DNA from: Rhodamnia argentea | Taxonomy: Eukaryota > Streptophyta > Magnoliopsida > Myrtales > Myrtaceae | DNA: 64,000 bases | Direction of reading: 5' to 3' | NCBI RefSeq assembly: GCF_020921035.1 | Contig: NC_063157.1 | Span: 22,709,015 to 22,773,014 of the forward strand | Part shown: positions 1-11,539 of the stretch, piece by piece | Layout of the letters: each line of letters begins with the position of its first letter | Position numbering within the stretch: the first letter of the stretch is position 1 | Notes under the pieces: generated by a model | What the model was told of the DNA's origin: nothing | What the model saw: only the letters and a program-made list of their open reading frames with translations | Database searches by the model: none | Translations under genes and position numbers: made by a program

Positions 1-1640
1 TGGATCGCGTAAGGATAATTCAATTAGGGTTAGCCGACACAATCACAGCACAACCACACGGTTTTTTTTCTTTTTTTTTCGGAAGGAATTCGGGTTGTCG
101 GCCATTTGTTATTTAACTTCGATTTTTTTTGTATTGTTGACGTGGAATTAATGTGCAATAAGAACGTGAACTTAGTATGCCATAAGTGGCCTAGCGTCCT
201 CCTATTTTCGGAAACCCTAGACATTATGAAGAGAATGTACACGAGTCCCAGACCTTTCGATTGGTACCCTGCATTCCCCATTTCTTTAGTTAAGACAATA
301 AAGGCTGGAATATAAACAACGTCTGCAAATTTTTTCGGTCAATAGTTTTAGAAAAATTGTTACATGAAGAAAGGTTTTCGCTTTCAAAATTGCTTTTTGA
401 TGGGATTTATAATAAAGAGAACATTTGGATAGAGTAACAAAAATGGATCATACAACAAATTATATTCCGCCATCCAATAAGAGAACATGGAGTATCGATT
501 GACGTATAATATTGAGTCGCTCGAGAGTTCAGTAAGATGGAGTGTGCACGACTTTCCAATCCTTAAAAATATCACACCTAAAAGGGAGATCGGCGTCTTC
601 AGAATCGGCTTTTCGAGAAGGTCCGTTTTGATATCCGAAACCCGCCCAACTCAGTCGGACGATCGAGGAATACCAAAGTGAACCGGAAAAAGTGGAGTAG
701 CGCCGGATCTAGATTAGGAAAGCATCTCTAACAGGCTCACCAATATTCCCGTGTTAGCTATCCATGGGATATGCAATGGAACACTAGTATTCTTTAATAA
801 AATAATAATTTTACACCTAGCTGTAACTTACCCGCGAAATATTCCCACCAAATTAATAATAAAAAAAAAAGGTAAATGTAAGTAGTGAAATCACTTTCAA
901 CTGGCTAAGGGTAAGGAAGAATCAATCCCATTTACTGTGTGGGGAAGGAGTAGACAAAACGTCGGGGTGCGCACGTGTAAGCTAATGCGCACGTGAGAAG
1001 GAACGGGGAACAGGAATGTACGGAGGGATAAGATTCTTGCGAGGCTGGTTGGCACCAAGTGGGGGATGGGATTGGATGGTGGCTCACACCCTTGCACGAG
1101 TAAAAGTGGCAAACTAGGAACCGACCATCGCTTTGTCCATGCCTCGTCTGTGGCGTGGTCCCGGTTATCTGGAAGCCCATGAAAATCCAACATGTCCTGC
1201 TCACCGGTCACGAGCGGACGTCCGGTCTATATGAGTAGTCGTGACCCCGAAATAGTTTGCAGAAAAAGTTATATAAAGTTAAAAGTCTTGATATTTTGTT
1301 CGAGATCGAACAAGAGATATTTGCGCTCGAGAGGCTGTTACCTAAGCGAATCAAGTTGGAAAATGAAGGCTGGTTCAATCAACAAAGGGGTTTTCAAGCT
1401 AGATGCAAAATGGTTATCTTAGTAAATTGGGAACGATAATCTCGGACGCGATTCTTATGGGCACATCGATTCATGGAAGAAGCAGTTATTTTTTTTGTTG
1501 CTAACTGTCAATATTAACTATAAATATTAGGATTTCAAATCATGCAAACATCGCGTGACCGGTCCCAAGGTAAATCAATTCCTACCTTGAAATCGAAAAT
1601 CGGATCAAACGGGTCGGCTCCCAATACGTGAAATCGAGAA
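1..1640. other. intergenic DNA, no gene recognised
   Basis: AT-rich sequence with only short random reading frames on both strands. None shows a domain, a plausible intron structure or biased codon use. I see no tRNA fold or transposon terminus that I can defend. Confidence 0.6.
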
Positions 1641-1739
1641 TTGGACCTATTCACCGTATAACCAGGCCGGTCCGGTTGAAGCTGGGGTGCGTTCTTTATC
1701 ACGCGCAAGCATAAAGAGTAGAAAGGATTCCAACCCCCG

Positions 1740-2110
1740 ACTAGCGCCACGTGGCTCGGCAGATACATCATCGCGCGCGAGATGGGGAAAGCACTCCCTC
1801 GAGCGGCCACGTGGCGCGCCCTCATTGGCGGCATGGCTTCCACGGCCAGCGGGCAAGTGCATGAGGGACGTGAGCGGGAGCGACGGTGGGGAATTCTTCC
1901 CGACATATTCCATCTCCTTTGCCTCCTCCTTTTTCAGAGTCTCTTTCCATCTTTTTCTCTCTCTTTCTCTTTCTCTTTCTTTCTTTCTGTGCCACTACGA
2001 GAGATCGCGTGTCGCTGCAGAGAATATATATTCCTGAATTGGGTGTAGGCCCATTGGCCTTCTCGCCTGGAATCTCTCTCCTTCTCTCTCTATTGAGTTC
2101 TCCCTGACGC
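1740..2110 (+). promoter_or_regulatory. orphan promoter-like block: two G-boxes and a pyrimidine-rich leader
   Basis: Two near-identical 10-bp palindromes of the form GCCACGTGGC (cores near 1749 and 1807) lie about 58 bp apart in a GC-rich stretch. A long T/C-rich tract follows (about 1912-1990), like plant transcription-start leaders. G-box/ABRE pairs bind bZIP or bHLH factors in plant promoters (family knowledge). No convincing coding sequence follows on the plus strand; the frames at 1687-2048 and 2245-2571 look random. It could be the promoter of a non-coding RNA, a dead promoter, or a promoter whose gene I fail to see because of long introns. Confidence 0.35.
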
Positions 2111-2800
2111 AGTCCCCGGGGGGAAAAATTCTAAAATTTTCCCGAGAAAGTAACGAGCGGGGGGGTTTTTGCTTTTGCTGATGTTGTGCCGACAGCCGGG
2201 GTTGCGATAAGAGCGGACGCCTCTTTTTCCCCATCTGAATAAGCATGGACACCATACCAAACAGAGTGCAAATTGGGTTCGAATCAGGGTTTCCAGTGGG
2301 AAACGTAAAGATTCTTCGGGTTACTGTCGTGAGTAAACAGTCTCGATCTACTAGGAAAAACCATTTTTTGCTTGCTTCAATATTGTCGTTCCTGCGCACG
2401 CAGGAGCTTCGACTAAAGTCCAATATTGGAAACTCGCGATCGCGACGGCGCCTGCGGAAATTTTTCTTCTGGACTTTGTTTTTTTCAAGTTTCCACCTAT
2501 TGAGAGTAGGTCGCCGGAGTCGTCGAAAGGCAGCCGAGCCCGTATTTAAGATCCTAAAATGTAAAACATGATTGGGATGCATATTTGGAAATTAGGCATC
2601 GAGAGTTTCCAACCAGCATCAGAATCGCGCGCGTGAATCCGGCACTGCATGAGAAAGCTATGGACAGTTGAGTGAGTCGAGAGTCGGGTAGAGAGTGCTG
2701 TCTGGCTGAGGGTGAGACATTCGCAAAATTTCGCCTATCGAAAGGGGCGGCTCACTACTCTCATTTTCCATCTAACTACCGGAAGTAGCGAGAAATGTTA

Positions 2801-3620
2801 AGGGGGCGCATGGTGACACTTCTACTTCGTAAATCAACTTCTCGATCGAATTTAATTTTTCTACTTTTCCTCAGAAGCAGAAGTTGATTTTTCTACTTTT
2901 ACTTTAGAAGTTATTTCTAATAAGAGAAATTCGTTTGGTAACGGTTGAAAATTTCTACTTTTATAACATTATTAACACAAAATATTATGTGAAAAATTAT
3001 TATCGACAGCAGAAAAATTTCTACTTCATTTTTGAACTTTTTTAAATTTCTTTAAAAATAATTTGTATTATTTATTCCGGTGGCCGGAGACAACGACTTA
3101 GCGGCGGCGGCCGGTGCGGTGGTCGATGGTTGACAGCAAGGGGCGGCGGTTGGCTGCGATCATGGCCGGCGGCGAATGGCGGAGGTCGGCGGCGATTGAC
3201 CGTCGCAGGCAGCGATGGGGCGCGGTCGGCGGAGGTCGGCGGTGGTTGGCTAGAGGGGGCGGTTGGCGAGTGGCAGGTGACGGATGTCCGTAGTGGGCGG
3301 GGGCAGGTGATGATCCGCGGTTGGCGGTGGGAGGCAGCCGATGGAGGTCGACGATGGGCGGTGGACGGCGACGGCCTGCAGCGGCGAAGGTTGGCGGAAG
3401 TTGGTATGATCCAAAAGACGGTGAAAGTATAATAAAAAGAGGGTGAGGCGAGAAATACTTCTTGAATTGGAGAAGCTGTTTTTTTTTTAACTTCTCAAAT
3501 TGGTGGAAAAATCACTTAAGAAGTGGAAATTTCTTTCAGAAGTAAAAATTTTTACCAAACGGATTTCTGCTCCAAAAGTACTTCGGGAGCAGAAATCCAC
3601 TTCTTATCGATGCACACCCT
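2801..3620. mobile_element. hAT-like MITE with a G-rich internal insert
   Basis: About 820 bp. The left end begins AGGGGGCGCATGGTGACACT, and the reverse complement of the right end begins AGGGTGTGCATCGATAAGAA. Sub-terminal sequence is also inverted: repeats of the type 'gaagtagaaattt', and 'cgtttggtaa' in both arms. The middle (about 3080-3415) is strikingly G-rich on the plus strand, built of short variants of GGCGG and GGTCGGCGG. The flanks (AAATGTTA left, AAATCAGC right) only partly match, so an 8-bp target duplication is possible but decayed. There is no transposase, so it is non-autonomous. Superfamily is inferred from the terminus style only. Confidence 0.65.
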
Positions 3621-4407
3621 AAATCAGCAGAGAGAGTGAGAGGAGAAGAGGGCATCTCGTGTTTTTCGGTCGTCGTGCATGCGCTCGACAGCCATTTCTT
3701 ATCGATGCTAAGTTAGCAAGACGAATCCATTAATAAAGTGAACGAAAAGGGAACTTTCCAAATAACGCAAGACAAGAAAGAGCATAAGGAAACAAGCCTC
3801 GTGAAATGCTATTCCACAATATTTCAATGGGCCTTCAAATAGTCGGATCTTTACATTCGCGTTCCTGAATCATCGAAGGGGAATATATTTTCCCGTGGCA
3901 GCAATCTCTCATTACTAGACTCCCACTTCTATCGAAATCGGTAACAGTAGGAGTCAAATCGGCAAAAAGAAAAGAGAAGGTGATGCAGCTATAAATATAT
4001 ATTTGCTCCTGGTGTTAAAGAAAGGGCATGGAGGACAGAATCATATGCTTTGCCTTTCCAAATTGCTTGGTCTCCCTCTTTATGGCATTAGGTTTATTGA
4101 GAGGTATGATCACGCCCGATTTGACTTCATTTGGGAAAAAGGCTTACTACAGCCGATTACGTGGCGTCTCGCCATTGGCTCCTACAATGTGTTTTTGCAT
4201 GCAAAAAAGATGCCAAACCACTAATGCCACTTCGTAGCATGCATCCACTACTCCTTTTACTTTACTTTACTTTTTTCCTTTTTGCCTTCTGCTTTTGTAG
4301 ATGAATTGTTAATGGTGGCACGGGAATGCCGACGCGGTTCGCATTTCGATAATTAAGAACGAGAACAAACTTTCCATGCCATAATTAGAGAATTTTGTTT
4401 GGTTAAC

Positions 4408-4622
4408 GCTTCGTTTGCTTCGTGAAAAATGAATGGGTTGTAAACTATAAGAATGTTTTTTTTTATTAATATGTATATACACTTCTGTGGATGGTGGAGA
4501 TGTTTTTTTATTCGTTCATTTTTGTAAGCGATATAAACGATCGTTTTTCAAGAAATTATTTTTCAGGAAATTATTTTCCAAATCATCGAAATCATTCATT
4601 TTTTCGGGAAACAAACGGAGCC
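4408..4622. mobile_element. short MITE (family A)
   Basis: About 215 bp with terminal inverted repeats: the left end reads GCTTCGTTTGCTTCG and the reverse complement of the right end GGCTCCGTTTGTTTCCC. The interior is AT-rich with no coding capacity. The same end sequence occurs at 59455-59649, and a weaker relative lies near 4855-4985, so this is a dispersed family. Confidence 0.6.
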
Positions 4623-7590
4623 TAACTCTTTGTCTGTTTTATTGCCTATTGTAATTTGTTAGGGGCATTGAGTGGTCCATTCATGTAATTTTCTCATTTG
4701 GAATGATATGTCGTCCACATGATGGTGGCATATGCAAAGATTATTGAAAAATTACCTATCTATCAAAATGTAACATAGCACACATCGGTTGTCTAAGGGG
4801 TTTCTATGCTCTGGGGATCTCTAGAAAATAGAAATTTCGAATTGGACATTCTTAAAATGGAAAATATTTTTATTTTCCGTGAAAATTTTTAGACACGAAT
4901 TCTTTTTATTAACTAATTATTTTAAACGATATAAATAGTCATCTTTAAAAATAAAAATAAATTTTTTTTCGCGAAATAAACGACCCTCTATCATTTTGCA
5001 GATCATGATAAGGTATAATTAGGGCGGCTTCTTTGTGCATGCATCAAGTGATGATTATTACATTTGATAATGACGTCGTTTTCTTCCGACAAAGCAAGGG
5101 TTAGGGTTTGAGAACAATGTCAAAGCGAGGAGACAGCGCACCTTAAAGAAAAGTCACGGGATAAGACTGCTGTTGTGCAAAGATTCATACGACCACGCAT
5201 TTCCTAATTTATTATTTAAATAATTTTTTTTTCTCGATGGCCAATCGAACTCCTCAAAATTAATAAATCTCAAAGGTCAACACCGTCCACTTTGCCATTT
5301 CAGAAAGGAAATACGATTTCAAAAGTTAGGAAAAAAAGAAAAGAAAAGGGTTTATGCTCCAACTTTTCTCAACCTATAAATTCTTGCCTAAGCTCCCACT
5401 CATGGTTTGCTTCCTAATTAATTACTACTAATCCACTGCCCCTCAATTTGCCTATCTCTTCACATATTGCCAGAACAAATTAAATTAATTTATGAGGAAT
5501 AACCCCTTTTTTTTTCACATACTTAATGTCATAATCCGTCGTTATCAAGTATAAGCTGGATAGCATCATCAATCCCGGGAGGACGGTCCACTCGCCTAGG
5601 TACGAACTTTTTTGGTTTGAGCATTAAGCACATGATTTAGATTCGATTGGTTTCTCGCGTGGATGAGTATGAACATTTCATACTTTCGGACCGCCCACCG
5701 GGGCTTTGACCCTTCCTCTTCATAAATAAATAAATAAAACAAAAAGTTAGCATAAACTTATGTTCATGCATGTAATTAGTCCTTGGATTGTCGTTGAGCC
5801 CTCGCGTGTATAGAAAAGTGTGGATTGATTTAATCAAGTTGAATACATGCTGCAAAGGAGAATCAGAATGCTTCCTAAAGCAATCATGTTTACCACCTTG
5901 CCAATGAAAATGAGCCTAGACTAATAATTAATTTCCAAAGCCGAAAAAAATTCGGATTCTCATATGCCTTTCAATTGTTGTATTTTTCAGCTCGTCAACT
6001 GCCGATGGATTCTCCCGCTTGGGACTCGCTTAATTAATGGCGCGGAATTCATTTTATTATTTGAGGTTCTGATATGCTTCGACTAGCTTGTTATCTATGC
6101 ACACATCAATTAGTGTTGGACCGTTAATATTATAAGAAAAGCATGGAGAGCATTTAAATAGGAGATTATTATATATAGGACATGAGTCAAACTCGCCTTT
6201 TGTAGTGAGCTGACGAAGCAGCATCTTGCGAAACACATGCAGTTAAATAATTAGTATTGTCTGGATGGCCCTGGTCGGCGAATTAGAGTTGCGTGAATCG
6301 GGTAACTTTCACAGCATCATTATGAGAACAAACATATATAAATTATAACTCTTCCTGTATGGAATAATTATACGATGGCGATGATCGGAAAATAATACTA
6401 TTTTTTTAAGGGAAGTTGCTATCCTGGCATCCCGACAAGATCGTTATTATTTCCGACCTTACGATTTTTCAAATTCATACGGTGATGATGTGTGGATCCG
6501 ATTTACGGTCAGAAATAACCGATAGTATCGTCAGTCTGTCGAAGCATTTCCCTTAAAATTATCGTTTTGTGGCTGCCCAATCGATGTGGGACTCCGAAAG
6601 CGATGCCCCTTTTGCTTCCACCTTAAGCCATATCCATCCAATCAATATCAAATATTCTGTCTCACCTAATTGGTAATAATTATTATAAAATATTTGGTCC
6701 CCAAGAGCAAAAGAAGAAGAAGATTATTCCCTAATTTTCGGCACCACATAAAAGAATTCGGAAAATATTTTCTCGTAAATACTGTCCATAGCTTATGTGG
6801 GAGTAATATTTGAAGAGAAAATTTGTATTTTCTCCTTCTTACCACCAAAAAATATATATAAATTAACTTTTCAAAAATGACTCCAATTTTATAATTTTAA
6901 TTTAGTGTGAGATGATTACCAATGGAGCCCTAGAAAAATGTATTAGCACCACTTGCACATAATATTTAACTTTGTGAGAAAGCTCAAAATCTCAAATTCC
7001 CTCCCGACCCTTGTGAGGACCTTTGAAGTTCTCATTTTCCATGCATGCAACTGCTATGGATAGTAACCAAAATATACCAAGAGCGAGCTACTAAACTTTA
7101 TTTTTAAAATTCCTCATATTGAAATAGGAGAACATCGCCAAAAATTTTAGAAATTTCCCTACCCTTCTTTGATTATTTATGTTAAACGAACAGAAAATTT
7201 CATGCGAAAAATAGGGTGTCCAAAGTTTTATGCGTTTGTTGATCAGGCGCTTCAATTAGAAACATTAGCAAATAGAACAGAAGACATTCGCTCATCTAAG
7301 GTGTAGATTATATCCCGCGCCGCACGATAAGGGCTTAAACTCTACGGTAATTAGTTGTGCACATTGCCGCAAGTGGATATCGAATCCCGATATGAGATCG
7401 TTTAAGGTGTTGTGGAGAAAGTCCTAACATGATCTTATCATCGAGGCGGAGTGCATGATTAAATTAGACGCGTGGTATCGCGGATCGAATGGTCACATGG
7501 TGCGAGTGTAGGTCGCCGGGACCGCAGTATTCTTTCTTCTACGGTGGCGTAAGGGTGGTGGGGGCCCGCCGGAGCCGGTGCCGAAGGCTT
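4623..7590. other. intergenic DNA upstream of the FAF-like gene
   Basis: AT-rich, with no supportable gene. A decayed relative of MITE family A is visible near 4855-4985, ending in a motif like 'cgaaataaacga'. The last 300 bases become GC-richer and run into the FAF-like promoter. Confidence 0.5.
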
Positions 7591-7599
7591 TTTGGCACC

Positions 7600-7607
7600 T
7601 ACAAATA
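7600..7607 (+). promoter_or_regulatory. TATA-like box of the FAF-like gene
   Basis: TACAAATA in the context cctacaaataccccc, followed about 30-40 bases later by a C/A-rich leader. It is the best TATA candidate upstream of the proposed first exon. The position fits a transcription start near 7635-7645 (inference). Confidence 0.45.
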
Positions 7608-7639
7608 CCCCCTCAACCATCACTCCTTTTCCATGGAAA

Positions 7640-9084
7640 AAAAAGCCCATCGTCACTTCCCACTGGAACACACTCACCATCCACTCGAATTGAACTCCAC
7701 CTTTATCATCACAACACAGAAAAACAAGGAAGAACACTAAAAAAAAAAAAAAGATCGAATCTTTGAGCCCCGCAACACGCACCCAGTGGTCTCTCTCGCA
7801 GGCCTCTGTGGGTTGCGGTTGTTGCCGCTCCTCCTCCTCCTCTTCTTCTTCTTCTTCTTCTTCAGAAGGGAGAGAAGCCACATGCTTCTTCGAGTAACCT
7901 GAAGATTGATTAAGAGGTACTTTGATTACTGCTTTCATCGCTCTTTTTTTATCTTCCGTTTGCGGTTCGATTCCTGCAAAAAGGAGGTTTGGAGCTGACC
8001 CGTGTTCGTTTGAATTCAGAAGGTGGGCAGGGGGGAGGTTCCGGGGGTCTCTCTGCGTGGCAAAGAGTTGGAGCGAGCTTGCTGAGTCCGCGCGGGAACC
8101 GGTGAGTCCGCTCACTTGTCGCCGCCCAACCACTGTTCATTTCCTCTTCTTTAATGGGGTTAAACTATGAAGTTATGATTTTTGACTTCAGCGAGAGAAT
8201 CAAAGAGGGATAGAGAAAGAGAGAGAGAGGTGTGTTCGGACATGTAGATGGTCTTAATATCTCTATGGCCCACCATTTGATTAATAACGTGGCTAATCAT
8301 GCACTCCCAGTTTGAGCTGCCACACTTCAAAGTTGAGAAGACAAAACGATTTGGGTTGCCATGTGGTGTTATGTCATTGGCTCAAGGGAAGGAAATAGTT
8401 GTTGCACGTCATACTGGTGGAGAGCGAGAAGCACAATGATGTTTGCTCTCTGTTTTGTGATGGTTCTGATGAATTTGAAGCGCACAAGTGAAAGACTACA
8501 TGTTTCTTTGAACATCATCTGTAGATTGTACGCAAATTATGCCGATTATTTAAGTTTTGTTCATCGAGATTTTTCGAGTCAGGCATGCTGAGGTCGGTAA
8601 AACCTCTGCTCTGTTCTTGCTTGCAACATGGTTTGGCCAAGACAGAGAGTCTATGTATTTAGTTTTCCCTAAAAAAACGACAGGGAGTTATATGAGACAT
8701 AAAACAATGATGACTTCACTTCTTTGAACTCATATCTCAGAAATCGCGTCTTACATGGTCCGTGAGCCGATGGGGATATGAACATGAGATTCTACCAACC
8801 TTGGGCGGTTTTTCTCGCTGTCGTAAAGAAAATTCTAGCAGGAGGAAACACTATAGCAGTTTTGAGTGTGCGCAAACCATCTAACCTTGTGCTGCACCCA
8901 CTTCTCATGTATCTGCACAAGCCTGGATCGGCACTGGACATACTTTTGTAGATGAAATTCTGGGCTTGATCATAAAAGTAGCCTTCCCTATCGATCAGTG
9001 ATGGCATGATTGATTACTATCTGTTTGGTTTGTCGATGGTATTCTTGTTGAACTGTTCTTCTCATTCGTTCATTATTTGGGCAG
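7640..9084 (+). other. 5' UTR exon and 5' UTR intron of the FAF-like gene
   Basis: A leader exon is proposed from about 7640 to 7916, ending TTAAGAG|GTAC. It contains a CT/CTT-rich tract (7830-7863). The acceptor TTGGGCAG|ACAAATC at 9084/9085 lies 33 bases before the start codon. The roughly 1.17-kb intron is T-rich on the plus strand, as plant introns are. Splice sites are read from sequence only; no transcript was available. Confidence 0.5.
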
Positions 9085-9117
9085 ACAAATCTTCCTCTTT
9101 TCTTACTATCGAAGGAG

Positions 9118-10695
9118 ATGTCACCTTCTCTTGGCAAGAGCATACCTCTGCCTCCCGCCTTCCGAATCGACGATGAGGTCAGAGCTGCTGAGAAGCAGGG
9201 TATTGTCTTTATTCTCGGGTCAGACTGCGAGAGACCCAAGAATGCTTCCCTTCGCAGGACGCTCTCTGCTGATATGTCGTCCAGGAAGTGGCTTGCCCAG
9301 AATGGTTTCTCTCCAATAAAGAAGACTGCGTCATCTGAAGAGCTTCTGGCCTCGATCGCTGATTCATCTTCTTTCTCGGAAGAAGACGACAACCATGCAC
9401 AGAAGGATGGCGAAGGAAGAGGCCAGCTTGACATTTGGAACTCCATCCAGGAAGCAAAGAAACAGGACGCTGAGAAGTGCACCTGGAGCTCAATTCTGTC
9501 TCATAAGCTCGAGGATTCGAAGTCCCTTCCCCCACCTTATTTTCACCCTCTGGTAAAGAGATCCACGAGCTCTTTGAGCGAGAAGAGCCTTCAGATTTGC
9601 ACTGAGAGCCTTGGATCCGAGACTGGCTCTGATGGGTTCTCCTCATACCCGCCATCAGAAGTCGGAGACATGGAAGATGCTAAGGCAGAAGAGCACGAGC
9701 CACTTCAACAAGAAGGGATGCCGCCGCAGAGTTTTGGCCTGGAAGAATTCGATGCCATCAAGTACAATTTTGCCTCTACTAAGAAGATCCAACCTCGATC
9801 TTTCCCTCCCCCTTTACCTTCCCTGTCTCGAGAAGATGGGGCATCCCTCTCGGTGCACTCTCGCCGTGACAATGGACGGCTAGTCCTTGAAGCTGTCTCC
9901 ATTTCATCCGAGAAACATTTCCAAGCCCAACGGGAAGATGGCCGTCTCGTTCTTACATTTGTGAACAGTGTTTCGTCTGGCGAAGAAATCTATGATGGGG
10001 AGGAAGTAGATGATGAAGAGACTGAGAACATGTCGATGGAGTTAAATGAAGATGCCGAGAGTTTCTATGGAAATAGCGATGAGGAAGAGGAAGAAAGCGA
10101 AGAGGATGACAGAGAGAAGGAGAATCCAGAGGAGGCAGAGGAACTTGAGTTTGCAAGAATCAGTAACGGTCGTGGCGCTAGGGAGATGGCGTTTGTCATG
10201 GAACAAACTCCCAATATGTCAAGCGGAGTGATAAATGTCCATAAGCTAGCACTCCTGATGAACAAGCCAATCTGTCCACCTAATAGAAGCTCGACTTGGC
10301 AGAGCAAGTTCGATAAAGTGGCTAACTACGACGAGGAGGAAGACGAGGCGCTCCCACTCAAGGAATCACTCCCCCTGCGGGCTCCAGTGGCTAGGATGCT
10401 ATCGACGCAATCGCTGTCACCCCAATCTGCGCCAGCAGCAGCTTCCTTCAATGCATACGAGTACTTTTGGCGAGCCAAGCCCATGACCACTGCTGGCATT
10501 AGCCCGATCACCCTGCAGTTTCCATCACAGAAGAATTGCAGTAACAACAGCTACATCATGTCCAAGTATGCGAAGCCGAATGAGCCACAGGAAGCAATGC
10601 TTGTGAAAGGGAACGAGGCTTATTACTTGACCAGCTGCAATAAGCCTAGGAGCACTCTGTTTCTGTGGGAGCCCAAGTGCATTGCCACATCCTGA
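9118..10695 (+). CDS. FAF-like (FANTASTIC FOUR-like, chloroplastic-type) protein
   Basis: Intronless coding exon of 525 codons. The first ATG after the proposed 5' UTR acceptor opens the long frame. The protein carries a FAF-type domain at about residues 220-285: a Pro-rich PPPLPSLSREDG segment followed by NGRLVLEAV and DGRLVLTFVNS, the hallmark R-E-D-G-R-L-V-L stretch. A long acidic run (about 288-346, Glu/Asp) follows, as in this family. In Arabidopsis, FAF1-4 modulate shoot meristem size through the WUSCHEL/CLAVATA pathway (established); FAF-like relatives are longer and poorly characterised, and the 'chloroplastic' label comes from annotation. I see no clear transit peptide. It is convergent with the alpha-galactosidase gene downstream. 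Confident in the family, not in the role. Confidence 0.88.
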   Translation: MSPSLGKSIPLPPAFRIDDEVRAAEKQGIVFILGSDCERPKNASLRRTLSADMSSRKWLAQNGFSPIKKTASSEELLASIADSSSFSEEDDNHAQKDGEGRGQLDIWNSIQEAKKQDAEKCTWSSILSHKLEDSKSLPPPYFHPLVKRSTSSLSEKSLQICTESLGSETGSDGFSSYPPSEVGDMEDAKAEEHEPLQQEGMPPQSFGLEEFDAIKYNFASTKKIQPRSFPPPLPSLSREDGASLSVHSRRDNGRLVLEAVSISSEKHFQAQREDGRLVLTFVNSVSSGEEIYDGEEVDDEETENMSMELNEDAESFYGNSDEEEEESEEDDREKENPEEAEELEFARISNGRGAREMAFVMEQTPNMSSGVINVHKLALLMNKPICPPNRSSTWQSKFDKVANYDEEEDEALPLKESLPLRAPVARMLSTQSLSPQSAPAAASFNAYEYFWRAKPMTTAGISPITLQFPSQKNCSNNSYIMSKYAKPNEPQEAMLVKGNEAYYLTSCNKPRSTLFLWEPKCIATS

Positions 10696-10777
10696 AGAAT
10701 CCCAACGTACCGAGAGTGCGCGCACTCGAGTCCCACCAGTTATTATAGCCACTTGCTCTTTCAAGGTTTGCTTAGGC

Positions 10778-10783
10778 AATAAA
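10778..10783 (+). terminator. polyadenylation signal candidate of the FAF-like gene
   Basis: AATAAA about 85 bases after the stop codon, with a second ACAAATAAAAG further on (near 10885). Either could direct 3' end formation. Confidence 0.4.
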
Positions 10784-10859
10784 AGGATGAGAAGAGGCAG
10801 ACAGTACTTGGATTTAGGATTACTAATGAAAGACAGCTCTTAACAGTGTGGTATATAAT

Positions 10860-11539
10860 TTTCATCTGCTCTTTGGAAAGCTTAACAAATAAAAGTGCTA
10901 CTTATATAGTTCATGTGATCCAGTAGTATCATGTACCATTTCTGGCTGAACTGCTTAATATATGGTGAATTCGTAGAGCCATGCTTCTTGGCTATTGCTC
11001 ATCCTACATGAGTGATGTTCGGATGTAATGATGGATCCCTTCTTAACCAACTGGAGTATCGAACCCTCTTTCCATCAGAGAATTTGAGTTTGGGAATTTC
11101 CAGTTCCTATTGCCGAGGTCCGGAAGTTCAATCCTTGACATCTTTCTTTCTATCCGAATATAGAGCGAGACTTTGACTACATCAATGAAGTAACTGAGAA
11201 GTTCAAGTTATTTCCGGAATCATTTTCTGATTCTTATGGTACTTAAATCTTAAAACCCATCCAGAACAATGACAAAATGTGCAAGATGATGTTTTAAAAT
11301 TACCATTTCTTTCAATTGATTTGCGTGAGCAAGCCGAGTTTTTTGTCCACAATCGCCCGCCAAGCAATCCACAGGGTAGACCCCAATACTTTTCTCTCTC
11401 TTATTAGTTTGATAGCAGATTGAGAGAGTGATATCAGATGACCAAAAATGCAAAGAAAGAGAGGGGAAATCGAGAGAGATCCTAAAAGAATCAGCTCAGC
11501 TGGAAATGGCATGACCGCCAAGGAGAAATTTGAAGTGCT
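10860..11539. other. convergent spacer between the FAF-like and alpha-galactosidase genes
   Basis: The two genes face each other, so this stretch should hold both 3' ends. Only short random frames are present and no repeat stands out. Confidence 0.5.

Noticed and set aside
2270-2290. GGTTCGAATC-like string resembling a tRNA T-loop
   Set aside because: No matching acceptor, D-arm or anticodon stem can be formed around it.
1535-2582. Frames of 73-195 codons on both strands
   Set aside because: Mutually overlapping, low-complexity (Ser/Leu/Phe from the T/C tract), no domain, no splice structure.
7459-8133. 224-codon minus-strand frame with a poly-Glu run
   Set aside because: The Glu run is the antisense of the CTT repeat in the FAF-like leader; no domain and no family features.
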